Below, one piece after another: positions 13,612 to 21,769 of a stretch of DNA of 64,000 nt (position 1 is its first letter; the number at the start of each line of letters is the position of its first letter). Source of the DNA: Nocardia africana NBRC 100379 (lineage in GTDB: Bacteria; Actinomycetota; Actinomycetes; Mycobacteriales; Mycobacteriaceae); NCBI RefSeq assembly GCF_001612635.1, contig NZ_BDAV01000004.1, forward strand, positions 1 through 64,000, given 5' to 3'. Below the pieces are notes generated by a model. It searched no databases. It saw only the letters and a list, made by a program, of their open reading frames with translations, and was not told the origin of the DNA. A program made the translations under genes and the position numbers.

Positions 13612-14334
13612 TCACACCTGCCCGGTAGACGGCGTGATGGATTGCGCGCGCCAGACGTTCCACGCTCGGGTTGCCTGACCGCCGACGGTCTCGTTCGAGG
13701 CCGCTGCCTCACCGGCGGTCAAGTAGCGCGGTTCTCCCAGCGTGAGGGCCGAAGCCTGAGCGTGTGCGTTGACCTCGGTGTATACCGCCCGGTAGACCGC
13801 CTCGGGCACCGAAGCGCCGACCGTGACGGAGCCGTGGCCGCGCATCAGTGCCACCGAGGAGTCGCCGAGGGTCTCGGCGAGCGCGGCACCCAGCTCCGAG
13901 GAGGTGATGAGGAGGTCGGTGGCGTCACCGGCGACATCGGCGATCTCGAAGACGGGTGTCTGCTGCGGGTCCAGGAAGCCGGCCATGTGGATGACCGGCC
14001 GCAATGGCACCGCGACGGTGCTGAATGGAACGACGGCGGGCGAGTGGCTGTGTACCACCGCCATCACATCAGGTCGACGGCGATAGATCTCGGCGTGGAT
14101 GAACCGCTCCAGATAGGGGCTCCGAGGGTCGTCTGTGTCACCGTTCAGATCGTGCTCGAGCAGGTCGGACTCCGTCACCGATCCGGGCGCGAGGTTGCGC
14201 GAGAGCCAGAACGTGTCGGCGCCCGGTGTGGTCCTCATGCTGACGTGGCCGAACGAGTCGAGCACGCCCTGACGGACGAGGATGTGGTTGGCGGCGACCA
14301 GATCGCCCACCGGCGTGCCTTCGAGGGTGGTCAT
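13612..14334 (-). CDS. Class II aldolase/adducin family protein (possible meta-pathway decarboxylase)
   Basis: A 240-residue protein of the class II aldolase family. It has LVAANHILVRQGVLDSFGHVSMR at the N-terminus (split here by G-rich turn residues), then VHSHSPAVVPF with two metal-binding His, and LMRGHGSVTVGAS with a third. In aromatic pathways, members such as CmtD act as decarboxylases of carboxylated ring-cleavage products rather than sugar-phosphate aldolases, and the position between aldehyde dehydrogenase and the MobA-like hydroxylase fits that role. This is inference from context. The ATG at 14334 gives the usual N-terminus; an in-frame longer version adds unrelated sequence. Confidence 0.65.
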   Translation of the reverse strand: MTTLEGTPVGDLVAANHILVRQGVLDSFGHVSMRTTPGADTFWLSRNLAPGSVTESDLLEHDLNGDTDDPRSPYLERFIHAEIYRRRPDVMAVVHSHSPAVVPFSTVAVPLRPVIHMAGFLDPQQTPVFEIADVAGDATDLLITSSELGAALAETLGDSSVALMRGHGSVTVGASVPEAVYRAVYTEVNAHAQASALTLGEPRYLTAGEAAASNETVGGQATRAWNVWRAQSITPSTGQV

Positions 14335-14374
14335 GCTGTCAATTCCTTCGCGTGAGTCTGGCTGAGCGCGGCGG

Positions 14375-14671
14375 TCACGAGCTGAGGAAGACGACGCCGG
14401 CACGCTGAGCCATGATCGGCTGGACCTGATCGCGCACCCACTGCTGGTGGGCCGGGTGGTCCCGGAACTCCAGGTAGCCGGCCTCGTCGTCGAACTCGAT
14501 GAGTGAGGCGAACTCGAAGTTGTCGGGCCGGATTCGCAGATCTGTGCCCATCTTCATCGACCGGATGGTGGCGATCTGGTCTCGCAGGCTGAGCAGGCCG
14601 TGAGCCATCCGCTGTATCTGTTCGTCGGTGGTGCCCTCGTGAAAGCGGAGCTCGATTACGTGGTGCAGCAT
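14375..14671 (-). CDS. Dabb (stress-responsive A/B barrel) domain protein
   Basis: A 98-residue single-domain protein beginning MLHHVIELRFHEGTT, with FEFASLIEFDDEAGYLEFRDH and a buried-strand end, which is the dimeric alpha/beta barrel pattern of the Dabb family. It starts 2 bases after the aldehyde dehydrogenase stop. Dabb proteins within aromatic operons are often small accessory or cyclase-like enzymes. No catalytic residue can be assigned here. Confidence 0.7.
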   Translation of the reverse strand: MLHHVIELRFHEGTTDEQIQRMAHGLLSLRDQIATIRSMKMGTDLRIRPDNFEFASLIEFDDEAGYLEFRDHPAHQQWVRDQVQPIMAQRAGVVFLSS

Positions 14672-14673
14672 CG

Positions 14674-16197
14674 TCAATGCCCCCTGCGCGGGATGCTGAC
14701 GGTCTTGGATCGAGTGAAGCCGATGATCTCCTCGAGGCTCTCCTCCTTGCCGAGGCCCGAAGCCTTGATGCCGCCGAAGGGGAGGCCCGGAAAGTGGCGC
14801 GACGAGTGGTTGATCCAGACATATCCGGCCTGGAGATCGTCGGCGAACCTGTGTGCCCGGTCGACGTCCTGCGTCCACACACTGGCGGTCAGTCCATACC
14901 GGACACCGTTGGCGATGCGGACCGCCTCGTCATCGTCGTCGAAGGTGAGCACCGACAGGACCGGCCCGAAGATCTCCTCCTGCGCGATCGGCATGTCGGG
15001 GGTGACCTTGTCGAACACCGTCGGGGCGATGAAGAGGCCCTCCGGCAGGTGGTCGGGTCGTCCGCCGCCGGTGGCGAGGACAGCACCCTCGGCGCGCCCG
15101 GCCTCTATGTAGCCGCTGACCCGATCGAAGTGCTCGCGCGAGACCAACGCGCCCATGTCGGTCGATTCGACGACCGGCACGCCGACCTTGATCTGCTCGA
15201 CAAGTTCGACCACCCGTGCGACCACCTGGTCGGCGATCGAGCGGTGGACGAGTAGCCGGGAGTTCGACCCGCAGGACTCGCCCTGAGTAGCGGTGAAGTT
15301 CATGCCGAAGACCGCGCCCTGGGCCGCGGCCTCGATGTCGGCATCTGCGAGGACGACCATGGCGTTCTTGCCACCCAGTTCGAGACTGACGTGCTTGACT
15401 CCGGCCCCGGCGCCGACCCGCTGGATGTCGCGGCCGGTCCGCTCGCTGCCGATGAACGCGATGCGCTCGATCTCCGGGTGGGCGGCGATTGCCACTCCCG
15501 GCTCCGGGCCGGCGCCGTTGACGATGTTGACCACGCCCGGGGGCAGGACCTCGGCGATAAGTTCACCGAGTCGGATCGCCGACAGCGGTGCCTGCGGCGG
15601 CGGCTTGAGGATGACGGCGTTACCGGCCATCAGTGGTGCGCCGAGCTTGCCGGCTCCGAAGAAGATGGGGTGGTTGAAGGGAATGATGCGGCCCACGACG
15701 CCGTACGGTTCGGGGCGCGAGTAGTGCAACCCGGTCCCGGCGCCCGGGTACGTCTCGCCCTTGATCATCAGGGCCCAGTCGGCGAACATCTCGAGCATGT
15801 CGGCGGCCCAGAGGGCGTCCTTGCGCATCGAGGCCACCGGGCTGCCGCCATCGAGCGCGTCGAGAAGACCGAGCTCGTCGGCGTTCGCGCGAATGTGCCC
15901 AGCGAGTTCGCGCACCGCGGCCGCGCGCCCTTGGGGCGAGTACCGGCGCCAGCTTTCGAAGCCGCGCTGCCCCGATCGGACGGCGGCCTCGACATCGGCC
16001 GCACCTCCGTCGGCGACCTCCGCCAATGGCCGCTCGGTCGCCGGATCGATCGTTGCAAAGCTGGCGCCGCTCGCGGCCGGGCGAAGCTCGTTGTCGATGA
16101 GCAGACCCCAGTCACGCGACCGGATCGCGGCCAGCGTCTTCTGGTGGGGTGCGTACTCCGACTCGTAGGGCGACGTGCTCGTTATGGAGGATGACAT
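14674..16197 (-). CDS. NAD(P)-dependent aldehyde dehydrogenase of the aromatic operon
   Basis: A 507-residue ALDH superfamily enzyme with IIPFNHPIFFGAGKLG, the Glu motif VSLELGGKNAMV, and the catalytic Cys309 in TQGESCGSNSR, followed by EEIFGPVLSVLTF. Residues before 30 are a variable extension. It lies directly after the hydratase-aldolase gene (43-base gap), so it is expected to oxidise the aldehyde released by that enzyme to the acid, as NahF- or PhdK-type enzymes do. The aldehyde is unknown. All active-site elements are present and the length is normal. Confidence 0.8.
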   Translation of the reverse strand: MSSSITSTSPYESEYAPHQKTLAAIRSRDWGLLIDNELRPAASGASFATIDPATERPLAEVADGGAADVEAAVRSGQRGFESWRRYSPQGRAAAVRELAGHIRANADELGLLDALDGGSPVASMRKDALWAADMLEMFADWALMIKGETYPGAGTGLHYSRPEPYGVVGRIIPFNHPIFFGAGKLGAPLMAGNAVILKPPPQAPLSAIRLGELIAEVLPPGVVNIVNGAGPEPGVAIAAHPEIERIAFIGSERTGRDIQRVGAGAGVKHVSLELGGKNAMVVLADADIEAAAQGAVFGMNFTATQGESCGSNSRLLVHRSIADQVVARVVELVEQIKVGVPVVESTDMGALVSREHFDRVSGYIEAGRAEGAVLATGGGRPDHLPEGLFIAPTVFDKVTPDMPIAQEEIFGPVLSVLTFDDDDEAVRIANGVRYGLTASVWTQDVDRAHRFADDLQAGYVWINHSSRHFPGLPFGGIKASGLGKEESLEEIIGFTRSKTVSIPRRGH

Positions 16198-16239
16198 GGG
16201 TTCTTTGCCTCGTCAGGTTCGTCGTCGTGATTCGGATCG

Positions 16240-17244
16240 TCAGGACGCGGTGACCGCGTCCGTCAAGCGGGCACGCAGCGCGCGCCAGCGCTCCCCGCAC
16301 TCGCGCGATGCGTCAGCGTATGGCGCGGGCAGGTGGTTGTAAGGCGGCCGGATCGGGCCTGGCCGGCAGTAGCCCGCGGCGGCAATCCGGGTCTTCTCGA
16401 TTTGCAGGTTGTAGGACGCGAAGAGCTCCTGGTCGGCGAACAGGTGGGCCGCAGGCTCGTTGGCCCAAGCGATGTCGGCCACCGCCTTCTCGACGGCTGC
16501 TGCATCACCTGTCTGCAGCGCCTCCATCAGCACGATCGACGGCTCCGGTCCCATCGCTGCGGCGGTGGCCCAGCAGCCCGTGGTGGTCGCAGGGGCTCGC
16601 TGCGCGAAGTCGTGCACGACCATGTCGCTGGGGAGGAAGTTCACCATTCCCTCGGTTACTTCGAGCATGCGCTCCAGATCGGGTGCCTTCGACACCTTTG
16701 CCGAAGTGACCGTGGGGGCTTGGTCGGCGATGCCCTCCCAGAACTCCACCGGGAACGCGTAGCGGAAGGCTCGGGCGTTTGCATAGACCATGACCGCAAG
16801 ATCCGGGAACGCCTCGCTGATCTGGGCGTAGTAGTCCACCGCCATCGCGGTGGTCAGCGGCTGCCACATAGGCAGGCCGAGCAGAGCACCGCTGGCTCCC
16901 GACTCAGCGACCTTTCGCAGTCGACGAGCGGTGCCGTGGCCACCCGAGCCCGTCGCGCCCACGAATGTCGGCACCCGGCCGCCGGCAGCCTCCACGACCG
17001 TGTCGACGACGACATCGAAGTCGTCCTCGCTCAGACTCGGGCACTCACCCGTCGTCCCGAGCGCGATGATGCCGGAGACGCCGTCACGCACGAGCTGATC
17101 GACCAGTCGCGCTGTCTCCTCGACATCCACCGTGTTCCGGGCATCGATCCGGTCGGCACCCGGCAGCGCGGGTGTCGGGATGATCCCGTACACCCCGCCG
17201 ATCTCGGATGCGGTGATCACTCGGCCGCCCTTCGCGTCAGTCAT
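16240..17244 (-). CDS. DHDPS-family hydratase-aldolase (NahE/PhdJ-like)
   Basis: A 334-residue TIM-barrel protein of the dihydrodipicolinate synthase/N-acetylneuraminate lyase superfamily: GIIALGTTGECPSLS (GTTGE motif), VGATGSGG, VYANARAF with the catalytic-type Tyr, and a Schiff-base Lys candidate in VTSAKVSK. The long C-terminal extension (IRPPYNHLP) and the company of dioxygenase and ALDH genes fit trans-o-hydroxybenzylidenepyruvate hydratase-aldolases, which release pyruvate and an aromatic aldehyde. The ATG at 17244 is preceded by GAGG; an ATG at 17265 is possible but lacks a binding site. Assignment within the superfamily is inference. Confidence 0.7.
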   Translation of the reverse strand: MTDAKGGRVITASEIGGVYGIIPTPALPGADRIDARNTVDVEETARLVDQLVRDGVSGIIALGTTGECPSLSEDDFDVVVDTVVEAAGGRVPTFVGATGSGGHGTARRLRKVAESGASGALLGLPMWQPLTTAMAVDYYAQISEAFPDLAVMVYANARAFRYAFPVEFWEGIADQAPTVTSAKVSKAPDLERMLEVTEGMVNFLPSDMVVHDFAQRAPATTTGCWATAAAMGPEPSIVLMEALQTGDAAAVEKAVADIAWANEPAAHLFADQELFASYNLQIEKTRIAAAGYCRPGPIRPPYNHLPAPYADASRECGERWRALRARLTDAVTAS

Positions 17245-17279
17245 CGTCACTGCCTCGTGTTCCATCGAATGTTGTTCTT

Positions 17280-18161
17280 TCACTTCGTAAAGTTCGGAGG
17301 AGGCGGACCGGCGTATCCCCAGGTGTCGCCCTTCCATTCCTCGCCCCAGAAGATGGGCTCCACAGGGCCGTCCACCTCCTCCTCGACCTGCTCGAGCTCG
17401 GCGTAGTACTCGACGAACACGCCCGCCGGGTCGGCGTAGTAGGTGAAGATGTTGTTTCCCGGCCCGTGTCGGCCAGGACCCCACACGCAGGGCGTCCCTT
17501 CCCGGGTCAGCGCGCCGAGGGCCGTCATGACGTTGTCCATGTCGACGACATCGAATGCGATGTGCTGGATCCCGGTCCGTTCTGAGTCGCAGACGGCAAG
17601 GCTGTGATGATCGCGGTTGCACCTCAGGAACGACATGCCGCGTGCGGTCCGGTCGCTGACCCGCAGGCCGAGCCGGCCGTAGAAGCGCTCGAGGACCACG
17701 CGCTGCGGCGTGTTCAGCACGACGTGACCGAGCTTGCGGGGCGCGACGATCCGCGCACGGTGGCTCTCCTCTGTGACAGCCGCGCCGTACAGCAACTGGA
17801 CCAGGTTGCCGTCGGGGTCGCGAACGGCAGCGCTCGCCTCGTGCCCGGGCCCGACCGCGTCCCCCGGCTCACGTTCCACCTGGCCGCCTGCGGCGACGGC
17901 CTCCTCGAACGCTGCATCGAGGTCGACACGGGTCCCGACGTCGAAGGACACGTGCACCAGCTCCCCCCGAGTGGCGCCGGCGGGCGCCTGCTCGAGGGAG
18001 AGCCCGTGATGGGTCGAGATCACGGTACGGAAATAGCGACGCTGCGCGTCGCCGTCGCCGCGGACGGGCGCCAGCCCCCAGCGGTCGCGGTAGAAGTCCT
18101 CGGCCTGATCGAGGTCGGGAACCGCGAGCGCGATGTTGTTGAGCGTCTGCACCTTGATCAC
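17280..18161 (-). CDS. Type I extradiol (VOC) dioxygenase, second in operon
   Basis: A 293-residue two-domain vicinal-oxygen-chelate protein. The C-terminal domain carries the metal triad: His in KLGHVVLN, His in IQHIAFDV, and Glu in VFVEYYAEL, with RGMSFLRCN and HHSLAV between. This is the catechol 2,3-dioxygenase pattern. It would cleave a catechol next to its hydroxyls in an Fe(II)-dependent way. The C-terminal tail of about 30 residues is Trp- and Glu-rich (FWGEEWKGDTW), as in several actinobacterial relatives. The GTG at 18161 was chosen because GGAGG precedes it. It is distinct from the other dioxygenase at 19072. Confidence 0.75.
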   Translation of the reverse strand: MIKVQTLNNIALAVPDLDQAEDFYRDRWGLAPVRGDGDAQRRYFRTVISTHHGLSLEQAPAGATRGELVHVSFDVGTRVDLDAAFEEAVAAGGQVEREPGDAVGPGHEASAAVRDPDGNLVQLLYGAAVTEESHRARIVAPRKLGHVVLNTPQRVVLERFYGRLGLRVSDRTARGMSFLRCNRDHHSLAVCDSERTGIQHIAFDVVDMDNVMTALGALTREGTPCVWGPGRHGPGNNIFTYYADPAGVFVEYYAELEQVEEEVDGPVEPIFWGEEWKGDTWGYAGPPPPNFTK

Positions 18162-18220
18162 AAGGACCTCCGGTTTCTGGTGTGCACAAGCAGTACGACG
18201 AGGAGTGGCCTCGGCCCCCT

Positions 18221-19072
18221 TCAGTGGTGGCGGACGAAGTCCGCCACGAGGCGGTTGAACTCGTCGGCGTGCTCGAGCTGCGCCCAGTGGCCGCAGCGGT
18301 TGATGACGTGCGCCCGCGAGTCGGGAATATTGGCCGCCAGTACGAGCGCGGTCTCGAACGTGACGACCCGGTCGTCGCGGCCGTGGATCAGTAGCGCGGG
18401 GGCCGTGATCTCCGAGAGACGGTTGGGATCGACCCAAATCGTGATGGGTGCCTTCGGTGCGGCCGCGAGCACATTGGCGACGTGTTCGGGACGCTTGGCC
18501 ACTGCCTCGGACCGCTGCCGACACAGTTCAGGGGTAGCAAACCGCTCCTTGTCGAAGACCATGATCTCGACGAGCCGCTTCATCTGCTCGGGGCTGTAGT
18601 CCGACCAGGTCTGAGCCATGATCTTGAGCCCTTCGGAAGGTCCGCCGCCGGCACCGAACAAGATCGGCTTCATCTGGATGGGCGCACCCATGGTGATCAG
18701 GTGTGTGACCCGGTCCGGGTGCTCGATGGCCATCCGCAGCGACGTGTGGCCGCCCATCGAATTGCCCACGAACGCCGCCTTCTCGATGCCGAGGGCGTCG
18801 AGCAGCTCGCAGACCGCCTGCACTTGGTCGTAGGTCGAGAAGTCGACCTCGCTCGAGGCTCCCCAACCGGGAAGGTCCGGGGCGATGACGCGGAGGCCCG
18901 CAGCGGCGATGGCTTCGATGTTGGGGTTGTAGTTGCTCCAACCGGTGGCGCCGGGGCCGCCACCGTGAATCAGGATCACCGGATGGCCGTCGGCGGGGCC
19001 GGCCTCGTTGTAGTGGATGGTCCAGGACTTGGTATCGACGTCCTTGGCGACGTCCGCCTCGATGAGGGTCAT
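18221..19072 (-). CDS. Alpha/beta-hydrolase, meta-cleavage product hydrolase (MhpC/BphD/HsaD-like)
   Basis: A 283-residue hydrolase with the oxyanion segment HGGGPGATGWSNYNPN, nucleophile Ser in GNSMGGH, Asp in IHGRDDRVV and His in RCGHWAQLEHADEFN. These four features define the C-C bond hydrolases that split meta-ring-cleavage products into a dienoate and an acid. The start overlaps the stop of the upstream extradiol dioxygenase by one base (19072), which supports sequential action on that enzyme's product. Confidence 0.85.
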   Translation of the reverse strand: MTLIEADVAKDVDTKSWTIHYNEAGPADGHPVILIHGGGPGATGWSNYNPNIEAIAAAGLRVIAPDLPGWGASSEVDFSTYDQVQAVCELLDALGIEKAAFVGNSMGGHTSLRMAIEHPDRVTHLITMGAPIQMKPILFGAGGGPSEGLKIMAQTWSDYSPEQMKRLVEIMVFDKERFATPELCRQRSEAVAKRPEHVANVLAAAPKAPITIWVDPNRLSEITAPALLIHGRDDRVVTFETALVLAANIPDSRAHVINRCGHWAQLEHADEFNRLVADFVRHH

Positions 19073-20013
19073 CAGTGGGCACCTTCCGGGGGTGTGTTGG
19101 TGAACGGGGCCTGGCCCAGCAGGGCGTGGACCATCTCGGGCGGGCGGTGTCCCCAGGCACTCAACTGGCCGAGGGTCTGCACCTCCCAGGTCTCGTCGTC
19201 GATGAGCAGACCGCCCCAGCCGAACTCGACGGAGAAGCCCGACGGCGTGCGGACGTAGAAGCTGAACATGCGGTCGTTCGGGTGCATGCCGAGCGTCATC
19301 TCGAAGGGCTGTCCGGCATCCATGCAGCGGTCGTAGGCCAGGCCCACGTCGCGGATGTCGCTGACCTCGATCATGAAGTGGTGGGTGCGCTTCGGGTTCG
19401 GCATGTTGCCGAAGGCGACGGTGTGGTGACGCGGATTGCAGTGCAGGAACACGACGTCGGCGAAGATTCCGGGCGCGAGTTCCTCGACGATGAAATCGCT
19501 GATCTTGAAGCCGAGCAGGTCCAGATAGAAGGCCAGGTAGTCCTCGCGGCTCACGTCCTTGGACATCAATACCTGGTGACCGGCTCCGCCCTGCCCGGTG
19601 ACGAACGTGCCGAGCATCTTGTCGGAGTGGAACAGAGTGTCGGCGTCGGCGAAGCCGGTGACCAGCTCGATCCTGTTCCCGATCGGGTCTTCGGTGATGA
19701 AGATGCGGTCGACCTTGCGGGTGGCGGCGAGGGCCGCGTCGCCCTCGGTGACCTCCACCCCGGCGCCGCGGAGCTTCTCGACGATCGCGTCGAGCGATGC
19801 ATCGTTGCCGAGCTCATAGCCGGTGGCGGCGAGGTCGTCGGCCGGACCCTGGGTGCAGAACCAGCGGTAGGCCTTGTCGTCGGTGCGGAAGCTGATCGAG
19901 TCGGTGTTCTTGTCGGCTACCTGCATGCCGAGCAGGTTGGCGGCGAAGTGCTCCCATTCCGCGAGTTTGCTGACCTCGTAGACGACGTAGGCGAGCTCCT
20001 CGACTCCAGTCAT
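19072..20013 (-). CDS. Type I extradiol dioxygenase, BphC-like
   Basis: A 313-residue two-domain extradiol dioxygenase. The metal ligands are His in GAGHQVLM, His in RTHHFMIEV and Glu in FSVEFGWGG. FLHCNPRHHTVAF and TLGMHPNDRMFSFY are strongly conserved in 2,3-dihydroxybiphenyl-type dioxygenases. It is expected to cleave the catechol made by the MhpA-like hydroxylase encoded just upstream (12-base gap). The length and both domains are complete. Confidence 0.85.
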   Translation of the reverse strand: MTGVEELAYVVYEVSKLAEWEHFAANLLGMQVADKNTDSISFRTDDKAYRWFCTQGPADDLAATGYELGNDASLDAIVEKLRGAGVEVTEGDAALAATRKVDRIFITEDPIGNRIELVTGFADADTLFHSDKMLGTFVTGQGGAGHQVLMSKDVSREDYLAFYLDLLGFKISDFIVEELAPGIFADVVFLHCNPRHHTVAFGNMPNPKRTHHFMIEVSDIRDVGLAYDRCMDAGQPFEMTLGMHPNDRMFSFYVRTPSGFSVEFGWGGLLIDDETWEVQTLGQLSAWGHRPPEMVHALLGQAPFTNTPPEGAH

Positions 20014-20025
20014 CGTTCTCTCCTC

Positions 20026-21579
20026 TCAGAGCGCGGGGACCGCGAGGCCGGATTTGTCGGCTGCGGCGATGAATTTGTCGGGACGAACCGCGACCGCCCG
20101 GACGCCGTACCGCTCGAACCATGGGAGAAGCGCGTCCTCGAGGTCGACAAGGTCGTCGGGGCCCTCGGTGTGGGACGTCTTGGATCGCACCGTGCGGTAC
20201 GTCGCGCCGAGGGCATCCCACTCGGCCTTCTCCTCGGCGCTCAGCAGGGTTGCCGGGTCGATCTCGGCGCCGATCAGGACGAAGCCGTGCCCGATCAACT
20301 CGTCGACGCGGGCGCGGGCACCGACGTGGTTGCCGATGTGGGGCTGCGGGAGCATCCGACCGACGATGCTCGCGTCGCCGATTTCACCGCGCAGCCAGCC
20401 CGCTTCCAACACCGGAGGTGCGAAGATCGGCTGTTCGGGCGGCGTCACGGTGTTCTCCGGGACGGCGTCCATTGCCTCGATTTCCTCCGGCGACGCTTCC
20501 TGCATGATCACCCGGCCGAGCTGGATGGCAATGTTGGTGAAGAACTCGACGTTGGGGCGTCGCTCGGCCTCGTAGGTGTCCAGCCACTCTTCGCCCAGCT
20601 CGCCGCGGAGGACCCGCGCGAGCTTCCAGCCGAGGTTGTGGGCGTCGCGGATGCCGGACTGCATGCCGGCCCCGGCCCATGGCGGCATCAGGTGGGCCGC
20701 GTCGCCGGCGAGGAAGAGGCGTCCTCGGCGCCACGTCTGCGCGGCGCGGACGTGGTGGTGGTAGAAGGCATACTGTTCGATCTCGACGTCGTCCTCGGAC
20801 TTGCCCAGCGCGTGCAGCAGCGGCCACACCTCGGCGGTGGAGGGGAAGTCGGCCTCGGTCTCACCGGGCCTGAGCGCGATCTCCCAACGGTGGTGGCCGC
20901 CGGAGAGCGAGATGTCGACGACAGGGTGCTCGGAGTCCGACCAGAATGTCGGGCAATCACTGTCGGGCCAGTACCGTTTGGCCTTGCAGTCGATGACGAT
21001 CCACTGGGTCGGCGCGGTATCGCCGAGCATCGGGATGCCGAGCAGTTTGCGCGTCGGGCTGGAGCCGCCGTCGGCCGCGATCGCGTAGCGAGCGCGGGTG
21101 CTCGTCTCTTCACCCGTCTCGCGGTCGCGGGCAGTGATCGTGACCCCGTTCTCGTCCTGGTCGACGCCGATCACCTCGGCACCGAACCGCACGTCGAGGG
21201 CGTCGTATTCTTCGGCGCAGCGACGCAGCTCGGCCTCCATCGCCGGTTGGTAGATGTTGAAGAAGCGCGGCTTGGTGTTGCGTGTACCCAACTCGGACGG
21301 CGGATGCTGGACACGCATGATCTCTCGGCCGTCATAGGTCACCCACCGCAGCTTGTTCTCCGGCTCGATGACCTTCTCGACGCGCTCGTCGATCCCGAGC
21401 TCTTGAAAGATCCGCATCGTCCAGTCGTTGATCGTCACCGCACGAGCGCGGGCGTAGATGTCCGTATCGCGCTCGAACGCAACTACACTCGCGCCCTTGT
21501 CAGCCAGCGTGAGGGCTCCCGCAAGACCGGTCGGGCCATAGCCGATGATCGCGACATCGGCATCGAAGTGGTCAGGCAT
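20026..21579 (-). CDS. FAD-dependent aromatic hydroxylase, MhpA-like
   Basis: A 517-residue class A flavin hydroxylase. The N-terminal FAD motif is AIIGYGPTGLAGAL, followed by ARARAVTINDWTMRI, the DG motif AIAADGGSSPTR (near 180) and the GD motif GDAAHLMPPWAGAGM (near 300). The group includes 3-(3-hydroxyphenyl)propionate hydroxylase. It is the first gene of the minus-strand operon, so it probably performs the first ring hydroxylation and makes the catechol for the BphC-like enzyme. A palindrome lies 19 bases upstream of the start codon, between it and the divergent TetR gene. Confidence 0.8.
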   Translation of the reverse strand: MPDHFDADVAIIGYGPTGLAGALTLADKGASVVAFERDTDIYARARAVTINDWTMRIFQELGIDERVEKVIEPENKLRWVTYDGREIMRVQHPPSELGTRNTKPRFFNIYQPAMEAELRRCAEEYDALDVRFGAEVIGVDQDENGVTITARDRETGEETSTRARYAIAADGGSSPTRKLLGIPMLGDTAPTQWIVIDCKAKRYWPDSDCPTFWSDSEHPVVDISLSGGHHRWEIALRPGETEADFPSTAEVWPLLHALGKSEDDVEIEQYAFYHHHVRAAQTWRRGRLFLAGDAAHLMPPWAGAGMQSGIRDAHNLGWKLARVLRGELGEEWLDTYEAERRPNVEFFTNIAIQLGRVIMQEASPEEIEAMDAVPENTVTPPEQPIFAPPVLEAGWLRGEIGDASIVGRMLPQPHIGNHVGARARVDELIGHGFVLIGAEIDPATLLSAEEKAEWDALGATYRTVRSKTSHTEGPDDLVDLEDALLPWFERYGVRAVAVRPDKFIAAADKSGLAVPAL

Positions 21580-21597
21580 GCGTCACTCCTCCATTGT

Positions 21598-21613
21598 TCG
21601 ACCAATCGGTCGA
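21598..21613. promoter_or_regulatory. Candidate TetR operator (TCGACC-N4-GGTCGA)
   Basis: A perfect 6-bp inverted repeat with 4-base spacer, 19 bases upstream of the MhpA-like gene start and in the divergent region shared with the TetR gene. Size and placement fit repression of the aromatic operon by that TetR. Confidence 0.5.
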
Positions 21614-21667
21614 TAAGTTCGTGAGAAGCGTCACAGCTTCCGGTCGCTCCGTCAACCCTTGCCGCGC

Positions 21668-21688
21668 GAATTCCGCAGCGCGGAATTC
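21668..21688. promoter_or_regulatory. Palindrome GAATTCCGC-N3-GCGGAATTC in the divergent promoter
   Basis: Perfect 9-bp arms with a 3-base spacer. It lies about 70 bases before the putative -10 of the TetR gene and about 90 bases upstream of the MhpA-like start codon. It may be a second regulator site or a TetR autoregulatory operator. Confidence 0.5.
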
Positions 21689-21757
21689 GGTTCCGTTTCG
21701 CGGGGTATCGTGCTGGTGCGCCAGGAGCGCGAGATCCGGGGATCGGCACGGCCGCTC

Positions 21758-21763
21758 TACAAT
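21758..21763 (+). promoter_or_regulatory. Putative -10 box (TACAAT) of a leaderless TetR transcript
   Basis: TACAAT ends 7 bases before the GTG at 21770. This is the usual -10 to +1 distance, and there is no Shine-Dalgarno-like sequence before that GTG. The -35 region is not recognisable. Confidence 0.4.
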
Positions 21764-21769
21764 TCGCAC

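Noticed and set aside
19075..21624. 849-codon plus-strand open frame opposite the hydrolase, dioxygenase and MhpA-like genes
   Set aside because: The minus-strand products are clear enzymes with full motifs, and the plus-strand translation is low-complexity and crosses three gene boundaries.
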